Below, in pieces: positions 25,507-36,720 of a DNA stretch of 64,000 bases. The notes beneath the pieces are model-generated. The model was not told the origin of the DNA. It did no database searches and worked only from the letters and a program-made list of their open reading frames with translations. Position 1 is the first letter of the stretch. Each line of letters begins with the position of its first letter. The position numbers and the translations under genes are program-made. The DNA comes from Silene latifolia (lineage: Eukaryota > Streptophyta > Magnoliopsida > Caryophyllales > Caryophyllaceae), in the NCBI RefSeq assembly GCF_048544455.1, contig NC_133526.1:10742001-10806000 (forward strand). Reading direction: 5' to 3'.

Positions 25507-28504
25507 CTACTTTAGAACCCGTGCAAAATTGCACGGGTATATGTAGGAGAATATCTAAAAATTATAGTTAGTCATTCTAATAGCTTGATACCATGAAATA
25601 GGGTTTTACTTTAGAAACCATATAATGCACAAGCATAGTCTTCACTCTTCATGTAAATATTTCAAAATGAGATAGTTTAGCAGCCTAACCCACCACCATC
25701 GTAACAAATCTTAATATAATGGGCAAAATTTCTTATGAACATATCATAAACACTTTATTTTCCCGATGCGGAATACTTAATTTTATAATCTCTTAGATTG
25801 TTAAAGTTTCAAACTAAGATAGTACCTCGGTACTTTAGCTAAATGTAAAACTCATCCCTTAAATTTTATTTTTGATTTTAAAAATTGGAAAGCACTACTA
25901 CATACATAACCAACATCTATTTATCTTTAATTAAAATAAATCTCACAAGGTTTAAAAGTTACATTAAACAAAGTAATTAGAACATAAACAATACTAATTA
26001 AAAACTCATATGTTTATATTCCAAAGTGGAGATTGAAAACTCAAATGTTTCTATTCTACTATGGCAGATGTTGTCATCAACAGATTTTAAACCCGCAGTG
26101 ATTTGAGAATTGTCCATGAAACATAAAGTTAGCTAAATTATTGAATTAAAGGTTGCCTAAATTGTACAACCAATAATTGGTAAATAAAACCTTGGAAGTA
26201 ACTATTGTAAAGGAATTGAAAATAAACCCTTTGGGAGCAACAAATGTAAAGGAACAGAGTAGTGAGTTCGGCCAAAGGCTTTGAACATGTAATATTGACA
26301 AAAGTAGTGTAGCTATTATGTCACCTTTTGAAGGCGTAAATTTGTTCAAGTGTTAATGTGTCTAGCACAAAGGCTCTACCTATTCTACACTAACGATGTT
26401 CAATTTATGTAAAAACAATAGCTTAGTTTCTTTTTCCTTTTGTTGCTGATCTCAGTTGTATTCAGAGGCGTACTTCGTACCCATGAAATTTGACCAGTGG
26501 GGTCATAACGTATGTTCAAGAACCAGCCATACAAATAACGTTGTCTTACATATTAAAAATTGGTACGATTTTACACATTTTCGCTTTTATTCGGTTCCAA
26601 ATTCAGAGAACCAGCGAAAACTCGTGAGGTCTTTAAACCTCACACCCACCAAGGTAAGAATGCCACTGTCTGTGTTGTCGAAGTTATTAATGTCGCAGCT
26701 TGCATCCGTATACCAATAATCATATCCCACGTAGCTATATATAACAATAGTCATATCCCACTGTAGCTGTATGGTAGCCTTGAGTCCTTGATATACACTT
26801 CTAAACTGGATTCAAATAGTGTACAAAGTACTTGTAATAAGATGTATATATGCCACCATAACTTGGTGGCCACTTCCAATTGATAGTCCCCAACTCCCTG
26901 AGCATACTATTTTACATAAAAATTAAAGAGAGAGATTTAGTGCACCAAATTCTCATACATATTTAAAATTAAAAATACCATATAATTGTAGTTACTTTAT
27001 TATTCAATTTTCAAAAGAGACGGATCATTTAGCTAATATTTACGATGAATTCTCGACTAATTTCTATTATGGCTCGTTATAAATAACCGTTTGCATGATT
27101 TCTGAAACAGTGTATGTCAACGGACAATATCAAGGTAATATTTAAGCTATGAAACTTTCACCAATAACCTCCCCAAACAATATGGCCTCTTATGGCTTGG
27201 GACAGCTAACAAAAAATTGTATAAAGAGTACCATGGCGATAGCATGATAGGTAGGAGCGAAGATCCTCTCCATTATGCAAAGAAATGGACCTCCATTTTC
27301 TAGGAACGACCCAGATTATATTTTGTGACGATCTAGTGGTTATAATTGTTTCACAAATGCAATTTACGGCTTCCCAAAAAATCATCATAATAATGCAAGT
27401 CTAAATCATGTGGGCTCACTTAGTAATATGTAATTTAACTAACAATAATTAATGTGTTCAAAATTGAGTTTCATGAAATTAAACCTAGCTTACCATGGAT
27501 GGATGCCTTATCATGTTTAACTGTAATCACCATTCAAGTAGGCTACCTGACCGCTTTGGATAAGCTAAGCGTTATCATTAGATGATTCACATACCCATTG
27601 TATTCTGACCATCAACATAAAAGGTATGGAAATTAATACGAAGTATATCACATTATGTAATTTTGCTCAATGTTTTCCCTATAAACTCAATGATTATGAA
27701 AAAAAAAAACAAATTAAACAAACCCCAAAAAAAGTTGGAGATCTAAAAAAAGTATTTGAGAACTTAAAAGTGACGTTTTAAGCACCGTACAATATGAATC
27801 AATTAGACCATGAAAATATTGACGTACTCCTTCGTCTCAATCATTTGTTTGCGCCTTTATTTAAAATCTCCTCACGAAGAATAAAAAAAGACAAACAAAT
27901 GATTGAGACAAAGGGAGTACAATCAAATTTAAACTTATCAATTGCCATCAAAATTCTAATCAACTAATCAAATTTAAACTTAAATCATGTTCTAATTTCT
28001 AGTATTGTTTTACTTCACCAGGTAAACTTTTTTGTATTGCGATTATGAAATTTAAACACTTATGGTAATAACAATTATGGAGTATATAATTTGTTCATAT
28101 TATTAATATATTAGTGATAGATAGAAGAAAAGATGCATAAGAAATACATCGGCAAAGAAAACTTACCATCAGAATTTGACAATTGCTGGACAGAACAATT
28201 GCATGCATCTACCCTAATTGAAGGAACCATCGGTAAAAACTAACTACTGGATGAATACTCCTTGTATGATATGATTTTTCAATGAAATTAGTTGAGTTTT
28301 AGGTAAAGAAGGAATTTGAATAAAGAATTAAAGATTAGAATGATTGAATATATGGAAGGGAAATATACATACGGCAAACCAAAGATGGACTATAAGTGCT
28401 TAGTTTAGGGTTTTGAGTGAGCGGGAAAAAAAGCAAGGAGAAAAGGACACGTGTCAAGTTTGATGTATAATGGTTCTTCTATTATACTTGTATATAGATA
28501 TAGA
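25507..28504 (-). mobile_element. Non-autonomous Helitron (element 3)
   Basis: The minus-strand 5' end begins TCTATATCTATATACAAG after an A, a typical plant Helitron start. The 3' end has the stem CCCGTGCAA/TTGCACGGG and ends GTAG, one base off the usual CTAG. The A|T insertion rule is met at both sides. It is 2,998 bases with no Rep-helicase coding. A Stowaway MITE is inserted in it. Confidence 0.7.
27827..27917. mobile_element. Stowaway MITE
   Basis: A 91-base near-perfect hairpin between two TA dinucleotides (27825-27826, 27918-27919). The ends are CTCCTTCGTCTCAATCATTT and its inverse. The TA duplication and CTCC.TC.GTCTC ends identify the Tc1/mariner Stowaway type. Confidence 0.8.
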
Positions 28505-28634
28505 TAAGAACTCCTCGACAAACTACCATTGCTAGTGCTCTTACATTTCTCATGATATATTCTTTTAATTCTTTCTATATTTAGACTGTTATTGTGTGCC
28601 GTTAGGGCACACGTTAGAAAAACCCAATATAATA

Positions 28635-29227
28635 TTCGCAACTGTTTCAGTTATTTGTTTACCTTTTATTTTATATTCTTTGCAGGTAGTATTTTAATCA
28701 AAAGTAAAGAAATGATTGAGACGGAGTTCGGAGGGAGTACTAAAAAGCAAATAGCTTGGTACCATAAACATTGTTTGTTGCTGATTTAATTGTGTTATTT
28801 TGATACGACTACCATTAATCATACGTCACAGTCTGGCTCTTGTGTCTACGATACGTAAGTCTGGATGGATCACATGATTTGTTGTATGATAAATACGGAG
28901 GACTAACTACTAGGCAACGTTCCAAACACAAAATCTCATTTGTGACGGCACGTATCCGTCATTTTGGAGTGATAGATACCATTTTCTCTCACAAATGATC
29001 CAAATAGAGGAGAGAGGGAAGCATATAGGGGTGCCCCCACCTTGTCCCCCTATCCATTTTGTAAGTGACATTATCCGTCACTTGTTCCGACCCGTCTTTA
29101 GCAAGACTTCCTGCGTTCCAAAATCCAACCCAATCAAAGAGAATAATAAATATCAGCACATATTCACACATTCCCACTATCACTACACAAACCAAACTTT
29201 ACCATCTAACTTACAATCTTTCAATCA
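28635..29227. other. Carboxylesterase upstream region with transposon relics
   Basis: It holds a half Stowaway end (about 28700-28741), the repeat shared with 23566-23650 (28803-28900), and a MITE-like patch with TTTGTGACGG...ATCCGTCACTTG (28930-29085). The last 80 bases are C/A-rich and look like a plant 5' leader. No clear TATA box was identified. Confidence 0.4.
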
Positions 29228-30223
29228 ATGGCACCTCAACCATCTAACCTACAATCACTCTCTTTACCCTTGAAAACCCGCATCCTCCTCAAATTATTCA
29301 GCCTCGTCAGCGACACTGTCCGCCGCGACAACGGTACCGTCAATCGCCGCGTCTTCAACCTCTTTGATCGCCGCGTCTCCGCCAACCCCACCCCTATCAA
29401 CTCCGTCTCCACTCACGACATCACCGTTGACCCCACCACTAACCTCTCCTTCCGCCTCTTCGTCCCACACCACCCAACCACCACCACGTCACCCATCCCC
29501 GTCATTGTTTTCTTCCACGGTGGCGGCTTCACCTTACTCTCCCCCTCCTCCTCCTCTTACGACGCTGTCTGTCGCCGTCTTGCGCGGAGACTCAACGCCG
29601 TCGTGTGCTCCGTCGATTATCGTCTTGCTCCGGAGAACAAATTCCCTTGTCAGTACGAAGACGGCATTTCCGTCCTCCAATTCCTCGACACCCGCCGCCA
29701 TGAAATCCCCATGTGGCCCCAAAATGCCTCAGTGTCGTGCTGTTTTATCGCAGGAGACAGCGCGGGAGGGAATATCTCACATAATGTGACTGTCACAGCG
29801 TGTACTACGCAATTCTCGGAACTCAGAGTCATCGGGTTGATTAACATACAGCCGTTTTTCGGAGGGATGGATAGGGTTGCGTCCGAAACAGAGCTGTCTG
29901 TTGCCCGGGCAACGTGGTTGTGGAACGCATTCTTGCCAGATGGGCTAGACACGGATCATTGGGCCGTAAATGTAAGTGGGCCGAATGCGGTGGATATAAC
30001 AGGGTTGGATTTTCCGGAGACGCTGTTGTTTATAGGCGGGTTTGATCCGTTGAAGGATTGGCAAAGGAGGTATTATGAATGGTTGAGGAAGAGTGGGAAG
30101 GTGGTTAAGTTAGTTGAGTATCCTACGATTCATGCTTTTTATGTTTTCCCTGAGTTGCCTGAATCTACGTTGTTGTTTGATGAGGTTCAACACTTTATTC
30201 ACAACCGTCTTTCTAAATTGTAA
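29228..30223 (+). CDS. Class I carboxylesterase (alpha/beta hydrolase fold 3, CXE18/GID1-like)
   Basis: A single-exon esterase of 331 residues, the usual length for plant CXE proteins. The oxyanion motif HGGG is at residues 97-100 and the nucleophile elbow GDSAGG at 176-181 (Ser178). The acid is Asp273 in GGFDPLKDW and the base His302 in TIHAFYVFPEL, so the triad is complete. Gibberellin receptors GID1 lack the catalytic histidine, so this is more likely an active hydrolase, closest by eye to Arabidopsis CXE18. No signal peptide is seen; it is probably cytosolic. The start is the first ATG after a leader. The first half is very C-rich at third positions, the last part much less. The TAA stop touches the end of a Helitron, so the native 3' UTR has been displaced. 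Substrate unknown. Confidence 0.9.
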   Translation: MAPQPSNLQSLSLPLKTRILLKLFSLVSDTVRRDNGTVNRRVFNLFDRRVSANPTPINSVSTHDITVDPTTNLSFRLFVPHHPTTTTSPIPVIVFFHGGGFTLLSPSSSSYDAVCRRLARRLNAVVCSVDYRLAPENKFPCQYEDGISVLQFLDTRRHEIPMWPQNASVSCCFIAGDSAGGNISHNVTVTACTTQFSELRVIGLINIQPFFGGMDRVASETELSVARATWLWNAFLPDGLDTDHWAVNVSGPNAVDITGLDFPETLLFIGGFDPLKDWQRRYYEWLRKSGKVVKLVEYPTIHAFYVFPELPESTLLFDEVQHFIHNRLSKL

Positions 30224-30603
30224 CTAGTTCTATAGCCCGTGAGATTCACGGGGCGTTGTTGGTTTGTTGTTTTATTGTATACATTTGGAAGAACTATTGG
30301 ATACACTTTAAATTGTCGTATGTAATCATTAATCTTATTAAACTGTGCAACGAATTGACCTGATTTTGAACAATTGTTGTGTTGTTATTTGGAATTTTTT
30401 TCTAAAATGGGGCTATGTAACAAAGTATTTAACGGATTGAGCGTATTTTGAAAGTAATTACCAAAAATGGGTCCACGTAGGCTCGGTCTTGTCGAACCTG
30501 TGACTTGATTAAGGTCGCTTGGCCGGGAAGCGACTTGAGTTCCGGTCGTCCAGCCGCTGAGCGACCATAGCAGATGCAGGAAAAAAAAAAAATTGCAGTC
30601 ATG

Positions 30604-30663
30604 TGGAATCGAACTACAGACCTTCTGACTGTTTGTACTGCAAGTCTACCAGCAGAGCAAGAA
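30604..30663 (-). other. tRNA-like segment in the left arm of the Mutator-like element
   Basis: The minus strand reads GCTCTGCTGGTAGAC (box A-like), then AGTTCGATTCC (box B-like), then a 12-base T-tract that could end Pol III transcription. It is not a foldable tRNA gene that I can support. It is the inverted partner of the segment at 31194-31260. Confidence 0.4.
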
Positions 30664-30821
30664 AAATTATATATCAAATTCTATAGCGTGAAAGCATTAA
30701 ATGCGTTATCTGGTATTCGCTGCTTTTTTGCAACTACTAAGACCATCCCTGCCAGCGCCAATTCTTGGTACGTGACGACTTCCTCGCTTGGCGCTGTTAA
30801 TCAAGTAATTAGTATTGTTAA

Positions 30822-30912
30822 TGTGTGACCAAGGGTGGTTAATTTGTGACCAAAAACAAGAAATGGTCAATTTGTGACCAAGGTTGGTCAATTTGTGACC
30901 AAGGTTGATCAA
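30822..30912. repeat. Short tandem repeat, unit about 21 bases
   Basis: GGTCAATTTGTGACCAAGGTT and near copies recur about four times at the centre of the Mutator-like element. The core GGTCA...TGACC is itself a short inverted repeat. Confidence 0.7.
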
Positions 30913-31193
30913 AAGAGGGGTCTTATTGACCTTCTACGTGTCAATTTCTTATTGGTTGAACAATTATAAAACAATAAAAAACAATTATTGGGAATGTTGT
31001 AAAGTGGATAATGATTGGGTTGATGACCTGCAGTCGCGACCTTCCAGGAGGGTGTAAATGGGTCAAGATTAATAAGTTAGGATTAAGAGTAAAATCGGGT
31101 CGCGACCTAGTTAGCGCGACCACTGCTTGGGGATGGTCTAATCTAGTATTAAATGTGTGAGTATACTCCGTATTAAATATCACAATAGTAACT

Positions 31194-31260
31194 TTGGCTT
31201 GCTGGTTAGAGTATGCACACTGCACAATATAGGTAAAAAATCTCTGGTTCGAGTATCCCT
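31194..31260 (+). other. tRNA-like segment in the right arm of the Mutator-like element
   Basis: TTGGCTTGCTGGTTAGAG (box A-like) and GGTTCGAGTATCCC (box B-like), followed by a long T-tract near 31271-31286. The spacing of about 50 bases suits an internal Pol III promoter. Transcription is inferred. Confidence 0.4.
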
Positions 31261-31534
31261 AACTTAATATATATTTTTTTTTTTTTTGTGCATCGTCAAT
31301 AGTCGCTCAGCCGCTGGACGACCGGAACCCAAATCGCTTTCCGGCACAGCGACCTTAGTCCAAACCACAGCTTTGCTAAAACCGAGCCTACGTGGACCCA
31401 TTTTGGGTAATTACTTTCAAAGTAAACCCAATCCGCTAAATACTTTGTTACATAACCCCATTTTTGAAAAAAATTCTGTTATTTGTGACAAACGAAAAAA
31501 AAAGGATTCGTTTTCTTGTGCAGTTTTGTTAAGA

Positions 31535-31732
31535 TGCAATTACATTATTGAATATATTTGCAGCTAGGTCTTTAATTGTTGGCCAAGTTACTGTCTAAGT
31601 TGTCGCCTACAATTGTTTTTGGCCGCTTCTTATTCGTGGCGCATTCCGGAGTTTCATCCTCTTTGATTGTTAGTATTCTTGATGTGCAATTACATTATTG
31701 AATATATTTGCAACCGACTTTCTATATTGTAA
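31535..31732. other. Spacer duplicating the end of the carboxylesterase gene
   Basis: TGCAATTACATTATTGAATA occurs at both edges (31535 and 31685), and CCGACTTTCTATATTGTAA at 31714-31732 resembles the last bases of the esterase coding region (30205-30223). No gene. Confidence 0.5.
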
Positions 31733-32178
31733 CTAGTTTTAATGCCCGTGCAAAAGCACGGGCCCGTAGAAAGAATTGCTTTTTAAAATTTGACTATTGA
31801 TTATAGTGTGAATCATTGTATATTTTTTCTTGTTTTATTTATTAAATAAGTTTTATATTGGTCCCTCCATTTTGGTTAATACGGAGTAATAACATAATTT
31901 GAAGTTTTTTGACAATATTTTTTTCACATATTCTGCAGTGCTTGCTTTATTGCTCTAAATTATGCTACTTCCCAACTTATTGCATTAGAAGATGGAGAAT
32001 CTCGATATAATGAACTTTTTATTAGAGAATTTAATGGTTGGATTGGGATAGGATAACAAAGAGGCATAATAGTTAGATGATCAAGGGGATTTCAAAGTGT
32101 ACTTTTAGAATGTATGCCCGCGTGTTTAATTTATGAATTTAAATTGCCACTTAAATCGTAGTACAAATAGATATAAGA
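31733..32178 (-). mobile_element. Helitron 3' terminus (element 5), possible short copy
   Basis: The minus strand ends with the stem CCCGTGCTTTTGCACGGG, CATTAAAA, CTAG, then T. A candidate 5' end is at 32178 (TCTTATATCTATTTGTAC), giving 446 bases, but the base before it is not A, and further 5'-like ends lie at 41.3-41.9 kb. So the extent is uncertain and the terminus is firm. Confidence 0.45.
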
Positions 32179-33152
32179 CTCGCTATAAGAGTAGAAGGAG
32201 ATCATTGCTTAGTAGCTCAAAACATTACCATTTATGTCCATAGGTATAAAGAAACAAAAACAAAAAATATGAGTAATTGTGTTTTTATCCACACAATAAA
32301 TAAGACCCGTTTTTATCTACACAAAATACTGTAAGGTCTTAAGGTGAGTCACTCACCCTCAGATTTTTCTACACTATAACTTCAGACGCTTCTTCATACC
32401 TGGTTAATCTTAGTCTTACACATATACTTTAAGTAAATGAAGAGAGATTAAAAAAAGTAGAGTAAATGCATATCTTAATTCTTGTGCATATAGATAAAAC
32501 GTCATATAATCAAAATTGGAGGGAGTAATAAGTATCTAAAAAATGAAAAGACTCAGAAAATGAGAACACATTTTTCAATCAAAAATGGAGGGAGTATTTT
32601 TACGACAACAAAATTAATAATATGATTCGTAATTGTTATCAAAGTACTTATCCATTAAAATTAAAAGTAGTACAACTGCTTATAGAATCATATGGAGATG
32701 AATCAAAATTCACAATGCTCCAAATAATAATGGTTGTCCATTTTAAATTTTTTTGAATGTCTACAAGATGATGTATGAGTAATTAGTAATGTTTATGTTT
32801 AATAATGTTCATATTATTTAATTTAAATGATTTATTTGTTTTGTGTTTTGTATGTTTATAGGAAAATAAAGAACTCGGTTTTTCTTAGGCTAATTTTACT
32901 TACCAATACATAAAATTTGATACCTCATTAATGATACAATAAACCTTGTAATTAAGAATCTGAACACAAATGTGAGGGATAATGGTCGTTTTAATTGCAA
33001 AATGAAATCGAATTCAACATTCTTATTCAATCAACCTTAGCAAAAGTTGCCATCTATTAATCGTTGACAAAATAACAAAACCAAAGTCACTAAACAAAAG
33101 GAGGGCCAAATGGATTGACGATGGCAATACTCGGGATATGCAAAAGGTATAT
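32179..33152. other. AT-rich non-coding region
   Basis: No gene. Two GGAGGGAGTA motifs (near 32519 and 32590) look like isolated Stowaway half-ends. Confidence 0.35.
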
Positions 33153-33565
33153 AACATTTTATTTTATTTTTGGGTAGAAATTAAAGTCCACTTACAATAA
33201 TAACGGACTATCTTAACAAACAACATGTAAACTTGTCATATGTCTTATCATCATGTATCTCATATCTGCAAAATCATAAAAACTCCATAAGAGACATGTA
33301 AATGAATAATTATTTCTTAAACAATAGAATGCCAAAATATCAAAAATGTTACATTTTATTTGCTTTTGGGTAGAAAAGTCCACATACTATATAAATGGAC
33401 TCTCTAAACAAACATCCTGTAAACTCGTCGTTTGTCTTATCATCATGTATCTCATATCTGCAAAGTCATAAAAACTTCATAAGAGACATGTAAATGAATA
33501 ATTATTTCTTAAACAATAGAATTCCAAAATATCAAAAATGTTACATTTTATTTGCTTTTGGGTAG

Positions 33566-34174
33566 TGATGGGGCATATTCTGCACCGCTGACCAAGTCAA
33601 CACACTGAGCAAGGTCAAAGATATCCACAGCAAGTCAACGACTTAGATAGCCTAGCCGATGCATCCCATCGGCCTGCCACCTGGGTCCCGGCGTGACAAC
33701 CTGCCAGCCGGGACACACAACCGCGTACTCATATCCAAGACCCCTCGGCGGCGAGTCAACATTGTCCGCCGGCCTGCCATAGGTCCCTCGGCCGAGGGGT
33801 AGATCAGTCTTTCCACCTGCTAGCCACTTGGCCACTTGGCCACTACGTGACAAAAGGTGAAAGTCTATAAATACTCCTCAACCTTCATTGAGGAGAGGAT
33901 CTCACAATTATAACCTAAATACACTATTCATCTGGTAATATCTCCCTTATCTCTCTACAATACGCATCTAGCCAAGTAACACAGCTTAATCCTTTAAGTC
34001 TACTGACTTGAGCGTCGGAGTGAGTACGCTTGGCACACAGCCAAGCCCTCAGTTCGTTCATTGTTGCAGGAGAGGCCGAGTGGGACGATAGGAGCAAGAA
34101 GGATTCAGCTCAAGACATTATTCTACAAGCCACGGGTGGTAACTAATCACTGCTCTGGAATTATACCCGGAACA
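33566..34174 (+). repeat. 5' LTR of element B
   Basis: 609 bases from TGATGGGGC to CCGGAACA. There is a TATA box TATAAATAC at 33866-33874 and a primer-binding site TGGCGCCGTCTGTGGGG at 34177-34193, just downstream. Confidence 0.92.
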
Positions 34175-34272
34175 ATTGGCGCCGTCTGTGGGGAAGACAC
34201 TAGAAGCTAGTCACATTCATTCCCAAACAAAAACAAAACTCAAAATAGAAACCCACCCAAAAAGCCGAGAAA

Positions 34273-35400
34273 ATGTCGAAACAGCAAGACGCAGTCGTGA
34301 CCGACGAAACCGCGTTCTACCAAGATGACGCTTTCAACAACTCCGAGTCATGCGCCCTCCACCGCGGAGTAATCCAACCGGAGTTCGGGATGCCAATAAT
34401 ACCCGACGCGCCGGTGCCAACCAACCAGGTCACCATCATGGGGCATGTGGTTGACGTAGAAAAGCTAAAAATGCTCCTGGACCTAATCAGCAACACGCCC
34501 GCTCACACTGTCACACCGACAAGAGCGGCGGAAACCGTCCAGGATAACAGGGCCCAAAACGTGACTCAGAAATCGAACGGAGCACTAGGAGAAGTTGACC
34601 CGGTCGAAGACGCCGGGAGCCCAAAGTGGGCGCGGTAGACCTAAGTCCTTCCCGCACTCGCGGAAGGACAGCGTCCCCGCCACACGAACGAGGCATACCC
34701 CAAAGGAGCTGGAGGAGTCCGACTCGGCGAGTTGGAGAAGGAGTCATAGTCGAAGAAGGAGCCCCTCCCGCTACGAGGGGAGAAGCCCGGATAGGGATGC
34801 GAGGAGCCGATCGCCACGTGTCATTCAACACGTGGTCGCAACCCCTCAACGCCTCGTCCTAGAAGTCCTGCCAAACAAGCTAAAACTCGCCACCCCTATC
34901 ATACAAGGGGGATAGCGATCCACCGACCACGCCGAGGCTTTCGAGTCTTACATGTCGGTATGGGAGCGGCCCGACGAGGTCCGGTGCCGAATTTTCCCAA
35001 CAACTCGCATGGGATGGCTCAGAGCTGGTACAAAGGGCTTCCCGATGGCTCGGTGTACTACTACGCCGACCTCGAAGGGCGCTTTCCTAACCCGGACTCT
35101 CGCAATAAGAGAAGGGCCGTAGAGACCTCCGACCTCCTAACTATCGACAGAGGGGGCGAGTCTCTCCGGCTACGTGAAGAGGTTTGATGGAAAGGTCCAA
35201 AGCAGATTCGAGAAATTAATCCCGAGCCGGCGGCCTTCGCGGCGATGAAGGGCCTCCCGAGGGGAGCCTAAAAACGAGCTCATCAAGAGCGGAGGCCTGG
35301 CCGGGACGCCGCCGGAAGGCGGCCGACCAGGCCATCAAGGTAGAAGACTATCACAAGACTGGGTAGATCCCGGCGAAGCCGAGCACTCGAAAAGAGGAGT
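34273..35400 (+). pseudogene. Element B gag (fossil)
   Basis: It starts MSKQQDAVVTDETAFYQDD, the same start as element A, and continues through the gag capsid region (GLPDGSVYYYADL is recognisable). It is broken in several places. Confidence 0.75.
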
Positions 35401-35839
35401 CACCGGCAGACATGCCCGGACGAAGAACGCCGCGACAACAACGGTTCGCGGTCCGATGGAAAACGCCGTGAGAATAATAGATCACGGTCGGACAGATCCG
35501 ACCGGAGGCAAGACTCGGTGGGCGCCGGGTGGAATTCGGGAACGTACCACCGGGGCGGTATAGTGAAAAAACCCCCTCGTCGTATCGTGCCGCCGAGGTC
35601 TTCGCCCTGAGCAAAAACGAGGGCCAGAAGTGGGAGAGACCCCCAAGCCAAAAAGTGACGGTGACACGAGCCAAGATCTGTGAGTACCACGGCCACACCG
35701 CCATTTAACCAACGACGCCGCCATCGAAGAATGCCATAGAGGAACCGATCCGGAAGGGAAGCCTCTGCAAGTACGTCGCAAAGGCCAAAAGACCGACGCC
35801 GGCGCGTTCAGATAAAAAGTCCGTTTTCGAACGGATAGA

Positions 35840-36430
35840 GTGATTCACGTTGTCATCGGGGGCAACGAGAACGGAGGGTCCGCTCATGGGCACAAACGAC
35901 ACCTAAACGAGCTATATCAGGCCATCAACTTTGTGCCCAACTCAGGGATCCCCTCTGCAAGCATCCCCGACATGACTATTGGAAGAAAGGACTACGAAGG
36001 GGTCATCGCCCCTCACAACGACCCGCTCGTAGTCAATTTAGACATATCCAACCACCTGGTCAAGAGGTGCCCGATTGACACAGGCGCATACACGAACATC
36101 ATGTTTAGAGAATGCTTCCTCGGCCTCGGCTTTGAAGATCAAAGACTTAAGCCCCTGCACCAACCCGCTATACGACTTTTCCGGGGCCTACCTGTACCAC
36201 CGGGTCAATTAGGCTCCCGGTGAGATTCGGCGAAAAGACGTCAGCCAAGAACGTCCTAGCCGAGTTTGTGGTCATCGACGGCTCGTCCGCATACAACGTC
36301 CTCATAGGCCGGGTCACCCTAAGCGAGGCCGACGCAGTGATGTCCATCCGGGCCCTAACACCGATGTATGTCTCGGACCGGGGGAAGCGCATAAGCTCGT
36401 CTCCAAAGACGAGAAGGATGAGGTGATCAA
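35840..36430 (+). pseudogene. Element B aspartic protease (fossil)
   Basis: The homologue of the element A protease: MIHVVIGGNENGGSAHG start, active-site DTGAYTNIMF, then VVIDGSSAYNVLIGR. It is broken; reverse transcriptase does not follow. Confidence 0.78.
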
Positions 36431-36720
36431 CGTCCGGATAGCCGCCCGAGGATGCAACATGCAGTCCCTCAAAGAGGCGAGAAAGTCCGAAAAAGGGAAG
36501 AGTCCGTCCTTGCGGCGGGAGGGCGACCAAATGGATACAACTAGGGGCCGACGAGGAAGTGTGCTCGTAATGAGCCGATAGGGCATCGGTAATCTCGTAA
36601 GAATTTATGTAGCCGCGGAGGTGTCCAAAATATCTGTGGACACCCCAACGCATGTTTTCACCTAATGAGAAACCATCAAGCCTTCGATCAAAGCGAAATT
36701 TTCCCATCGCTTATCTATCG

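Larger units (their letters stand above)
24553..28540. mobile_element. PIF/Harbinger-type MITE inside the outer MITE
   Basis: The ends GAGCATTAGCAGTGGTA and, inverted, GAGCACTAGCAATGGTA are flanked by TTA (24550-24552 and 28541-28543). The 3-base duplication is diagnostic of Harbinger/Tourist insertion. It is itself opened by the SINE, a second Harbinger MITE and a Helitron. Confidence 0.7.
24449..28626. mobile_element. Outer terminal-inverted-repeat MITE of the nest
   Basis: The inverted ends (about 24449-24530 and 28545-28626) start TGGGTTTTT and share ACGTGTGCC and TATAGAAAGAATTAAA. They are flanked by an 8-base duplication ATATAATA (24441-24448, 28627-28634), which suits hAT; a Mutator relative is possible. 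Without inserted elements it would be only about 195 bases, so it is a MITE opened by later insertions. Confidence 0.7.
30392..31476. mobile_element. Non-autonomous Mutator-like element with long inverted repeats
   Basis: 1,085 bases with a perfect 9-base duplication TGTTATTTG at 30383-30391 and 31477-31485. The ends GAATTTTTTTC.AAAATGGGG are inverted, and similarity continues about 190 bases inward, then more weakly to about 300. Nine-base duplications and long inverted repeats define the Mutator group. No transposase coding is present. Confidence 0.85.
30224..31534 (-). mobile_element. Small Helitron (element 4) split by a Mutator-like element
   Basis: The minus strand ends with the stem CCCCGTGAATCTCACGGG, then CTATAGAA, then CTAG and T outside. 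The 5' end is proposed at 31534 (TCTTAACAAAACTGC after A). Removing the Mutator-like insertion leaves only about 0.2 kb. The 3' end is firm; the 5' end is inferred. Confidence 0.5.

Noticed and set aside
28930-29085. Possible MITE with TTTGTGACGG ... ATCCGTCAC
   Set aside because: The inverted edges are plausible but boundaries and duplication could not be set, so no separate feature is given.
29364-29952. Open frames of 60-141 codons overlapping the carboxylesterase in other frames
   Set aside because: They arise from the C-rich composition of the esterase coding sequence, whose own frame has a full catalytic triad.
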